6,096 nucleotides of DNA. It comes from an uncultured Pirellula sp. (lineage in GTDB: Bacteria > Planctomycetota > Planctomycetia > Pirellulales > Pirellulaceae). Positions 3,384 to 6,096 of the stretch are shown piece by piece. Every line of letters begins with the position of its first letter. Position 1 is the stretch's first letter. Location of the stretch: contig CAILTZ010000733.1 in assembly GCA_903837255.1 (NCBI GenBank), positions 1 through 6,096 on the forward strand, given 5' to 3'. Made by a program: the position numbers and the translations under genes. The notes beneath the pieces were generated by a model. The model had not been told where the DNA came from and searched no databases. It saw nothing but the letters and a program-made list of their open reading frames with translations.

Positions 3384-6096
3384 TCAATTCGCTACTGGTA
3401 GCAAACGTAAAAAGTCGATGCCGACCATGTAACCTGGTACGGCATCGGGATGCTTACCGATGATCTGCACCTTGAGGATATGCTTTCCTTGGGTGAGTGA
3501 TCGGACCGGCAATTTCACAAGCCCCGTGGTGATGACCTCTGGATTGTTGAACCCATCGATGGGTTCGCCCAGCGGAGCATCATCGACGAAAAGTTGGACG
3601 ATCGCATAGTCTCTGGCTTTGGTCAAAACGATCTGAGGTTCGTACTTACCGTCTTTAGCGACCTGGAATTCGAGGCTGAGGGCATCTTTGGGTTGACCGC
3701 CGGTCCACCAAAGTTGATTGTTGGAACTCCATCGATCTTTCGCGAATCCGCGCATGTCTTGGCCCTGGGCATTCCCGCGACTCTTTTCTAGTACCTTCAT
3801 CGCTTCGCCTTCGATCGCACCAGGAACATTACCCTTGGAATCAAAATCCGGACGCGGACCACTGAGGGGGACCTGGGCTGGACTGGCTAGATATCCGATC
3901 AGGTCTCGGATTTCCTCGGGCTGCATTGGCTCGAGGAGTCCATTGGGCATGAGGGAAAGTTCTGAAAGTTTTCGCTGATCTATTTCCTCTTTGGCAACTA
4001 CGACCAGATCGTTGATCGTCTTGAGAGTCACCGCGCTGTCGGTTTCCTTGGTGATCAATCCCGAGAGGACCCGCCCGTCGTCGAGCTGCAGCAAGGTCAT
4101 TTGATAATCCTTGCCGACCACTGCGTTGGGCGCCACTAGGTTTTCTAGAATGTAGTTCAGATCGGCTCGATTCGATCCGGTCAGGTCCGGACCGACCTTT
4201 TCACCGGCACCGAAGAGTTGATGGCAAGCCATGCAGTGCTTGTTGAACAGCGAGCGTCCCTGGCTCAGATCTGCCTTGGCCAAGACATTCTTGGGCAACT
4301 GGGACTTGTACTTGTCAATGGCTTGCTTTTGCTCCTCAGACGAGGTGCCGACCCTCCCCCAGGACTTGTTGATCCGCTCCACGAGCGGCTTGTCGTTGAG
4401 GCTGACCATCTGGCGAACATGGAATGCATGGACATCCGATCTTGCGATTTTTTCGGATTCGATTGCATCGAGCAATTTTTGTGCGAAAGGTGCTCGAGAA
4501 ACCAGCGTTGCAATCGCGTCCTCGCGAGCGTTTTTCGAAAGTCCAGAGTAGAGCCCAAGCAGTTTGTCGGCTGTCTGGGGGTCGGCGACGGCCGACAGTG
4601 CCCGGATAGCTCCGGACTGAAGCTCGGGGGTATCTAGAATTGCATAGAGGCTTGGAGCAAGCTCCTTGTCCCTGCCTTTGACGAGGATATCTAGGGCTTG
4701 CTGACGCTCGGCCAGAGGGCGATTCTTATCGACCAGCCGATCTCGCAACTGCGGGAAGGCTCTTTGGTCGCCGAAGGCAACCGCAGTGCGAAGGGCAAGG
4801 TCCTTGATCTCGGTAGACTCGGCTTTTGCGAGTTGCTCGTAAGCCTCTTTCCAGTTCTGCGGCTGGGGAACGTTGACTCGTCCCTCCATCGACTGAAGCA
4901 CTTGTTCGAGGGTTTCCTTTTGCTGCGGTGTGGGCCAGCGAACCATTTGGGCCACTAGTGCTTCGAGTCCCATAGGATCAGAAGCAGCCCTGCGTACGAT
5001 GTATTGACTGATGAGCCCAATACGGCTGGTGCTTGCCAGCTCGAGCGCTCTTGTGGGGTCCTTGGCCACCAACGGTTCGATCCCATACCAAGCGACCAAG
5101 GGGATGTTTCGATCCTGGTTATCCGCCTCGTGGCTTACCAGGGCTTGAGCAATCCCCCATCGCTGATCGAGCTCTAGGCGGTTGATGGCCGAGGCCAGAT
5201 ACAAACGGACAATTGCATCGGTTTTGTTATTTGCAGCAAGCTCTCCGAATCGAGCAAGCGCAGCCTCGGGAACTTGTTTGTCCTCGCAAAGCAGCTGGAT
5301 CGCCCAAGCGACTGCGTAGGGGGATGGATGGTCCAAGAGAGACTGGAGCTTGGCGTCATCGAGCAACCCCGTTGCATGCGCTAGCCAAATCCCGCGCAGG
5401 ACTCGGGTCTGCTCGGTGCTCGAAAGCAGCTTGTCGATCTCTCGGCTGATGGCGAGCTTATCGAGTTTCCCTAGGGCGGCTCGCTCCTGGAGGATGCGTC
5501 TGGAGACTCGGACGTGCCAATCGTTTTTGTGCCAAGCGAGCTTGGCTAGGTCCGCGTCGCTTTGTTTCGCCAAATCGACGGCCTGGCGGTTGGGAACACC
5601 GTAAGCGATGTTGTAGACGCGCCCGTTGGTACGGTCCCAAATCTCTGGATTGACACGATGGCAAGCGTTTCGATCGTACCAATCGATCAGATAAGCAGAG
5701 CCATCTGGACCGGTTCGCAGGTTGATACCTCGGAACCAACGGTCGTTGGCCAGTAGCAGATCGTCGCCATGTTTTCCTACGTAGCCGCTACCATCGCGGA
5801 CCAAGCGATCCATGTTGACACGATTGCCGTGAATGTTGTTGAAGTAAATATGATTCCGATAACGATCTGGCCAGTTGTCACCCAGATAGATCATCGCACC
5901 GCAATGGGCATGACCACCACCTGCATCGGATGTGTCGTCTTGGATACCCGGTTCGTGCCCCCACCAAGCGTGGTCCGCGATGCTACCGGCGTAATGCAAA
6001 TGGTCGGCGATGGTCTTGATGTCCGAATATACATAGCGATTGAAGTGCTCACCGGCTTGGCGCTGATAGTGGGCTCCTTGGATCACATGGTACAAG
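3384..6096 (-). CDS. Propeller/HEAT-like repeat/cytochrome c protein, planctomycete 'membrane-bound dehydrogenase' type, C-terminal part
   Basis: The gene runs off the right edge, so the start is missing; the TTG at 6095 is an internal leucine codon. Numbering the 903 visible residues from there, 1-165 resemble the end of a glucose/sorbosone-dehydrogenase-like beta-propeller. This part has a His-rich loop (GHEPG 46-50, GGGHAHCGAMIYLGDNW 59-75) and the blocks YLIDWYDRNACH (135-146) and DRTNGRVY (154-161). Residues 170-600 are helical, with repeating 30-40 residue units like HEAT repeats. A class I cytochrome c domain spans about 608-740: CMACH (621-625) binds haem covalently and M716 in SLMPNGL is the likely distal ligand. 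This matches the planctomycete/verrucomicrobial haem-binding domain type. Residues 745-903 form an extra beta-rich domain ending in GKHILKVQIIGKH and GIDFLRLLP, resembling a jelly-roll or carbohydrate-binding fold. CxxCH maturation implies a periplasmic location. The family is predicted to oxidise sugars or alcohols and pass electrons to the haem, but substrates are unproven. The frame is intact throughout. Confidence 0.9.
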   Translation of the reverse strand, partial: LYHVIQGAHYQRQAGEHFNRYVYSDIKTIADHLHYAGSIADHAWWGHEPGIQDDTSDAGGGHAHCGAMIYLGDNWPDRYRNHIYFNNIHGNRVNMDRLVRDGSGYVGKHGDDLLLANDRWFRGINLRTGPDGSAYLIDWYDRNACHRVNPEIWDRTNGRVYNIAYGVPNRQAVDLAKQSDADLAKLAWHKNDWHVRVSRRILQERAALGKLDKLAISREIDKLLSSTEQTRVLRGIWLAHATGLLDDAKLQSLLDHPSPYAVAWAIQLLCEDKQVPEAALARFGELAANNKTDAIVRLYLASAINRLELDQRWGIAQALVSHEADNQDRNIPLVAWYGIEPLVAKDPTRALELASTSRIGLISQYIVRRAASDPMGLEALVAQMVRWPTPQQKETLEQVLQSMEGRVNVPQPQNWKEAYEQLAKAESTEIKDLALRTAVAFGDQRAFPQLRDRLVDKNRPLAERQQALDILVKGRDKELAPSLYAILDTPELQSGAIRALSAVADPQTADKLLGLYSGLSKNAREDAIATLVSRAPFAQKLLDAIESEKIARSDVHAFHVRQMVSLNDKPLVERINKSWGRVGTSSEEQKQAIDKYKSQLPKNVLAKADLSQGRSLFNKHCMACHQLFGAGEKVGPDLTGSNRADLNYILENLVAPNAVVGKDYQMTLLQLDDGRVLSGLITKETDSAVTLKTINDLVVVAKEEIDQRKLSELSLMPNGLLEPMQPEEIRDLIGYLASPAQVPLSGPRPDFDSKGNVPGAIEGEAMKVLEKSRGNAQGQDMRGFAKDRWSSNNQLWWTGGQPKDALSLEFQVAKDGKYEPQIVLTKARDYAIVQLFVDDAPLGEPIDGFNNPEVITTGLVKLPVRSLTQGKHILKVQIIGKHPDAVPGYMVGIDFLRLLPVAN

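Noticed and set aside
4218..4637. Plus-strand open frame of 139 codons (and overlapping ones at 4231-4551 and 4698-4958)
   Set aside because: They lie opposite the haem-protein gene, whose frame is continuous and carries conserved motifs such as CMACH at exactly this place.
1..6096. CRISPR array, transposon, phage, toxin-antitoxin or other defence island
   Set aside because: I find no spaced repeat array, transposase or integrase motif, tRNA-like attachment site, or nuclease/toxin pair. All large frames are explained by housekeeping or planctomycete-typical genes.

Overview
The window looks like chromosomal DNA of a planctomycete, most likely a Pirellula/Rhodopirellula-type member of the Pirellulales. 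The strongest sign is the large minus-strand protein. It combines a sorbosone-dehydrogenase-like propeller end, a helical-repeat middle and a single-haem domain of the kind named after Pirellula and Verrucomicrobium. Moderate GC content, dense gene packing and a secreted protein of no recognisable family fit the same group. This placement comes from reading the proteins, not from a database search.

Layout: (1) 3-434, plus strand, is the 3' end of a polytopic membrane protein of the YbhN/UPF0104 (LPG synthase transmembrane) family, cut by the left edge. (2) 424-1443, plus strand, is a full-length EpmB-type lysine 2,3-aminomutase. It overlaps the membrane-protein gene by 11 bases, so the two are very probably co-transcribed. 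(3) 1440-2579, minus strand, encodes an exported protein of unknown function. Its stop codon overlaps the epmB stop tail to tail. (4) 2580-2885 is the only real intergenic region. It lies between two divergent genes and holds a perfect 9-bp inverted repeat, a close pair of 11-bp direct repeats and candidate promoter elements for both directions. (5) 2886-3377, plus strand, is a DinB-superfamily four-helix protein with a complete histidine triad. (6) 3384-6096, minus strand, is the C-terminal 903 or so residues of the propeller/helical-repeat/cytochrome c protein, cut by the right edge.

How the genes relate: EpmB makes beta-lysine for elongation factor P modification, a translation function. 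The membrane protein upstream shares its transcript but has no known link to that pathway. The DinB-like protein and the haem protein are convergent with 6 bases between them and need not be functionally related. The exported protein and the DinB-like protein share a divergent control region. I see no CRISPR array, RNA gene, transposon, phage gene or defence system. The window reads as ordinary planctomycete chromosome, with a few points worth checking: the intergenic palindrome, the terminator-less convergent gene ends, the unknown exported protein and the C-terminal extension of the haem protein.
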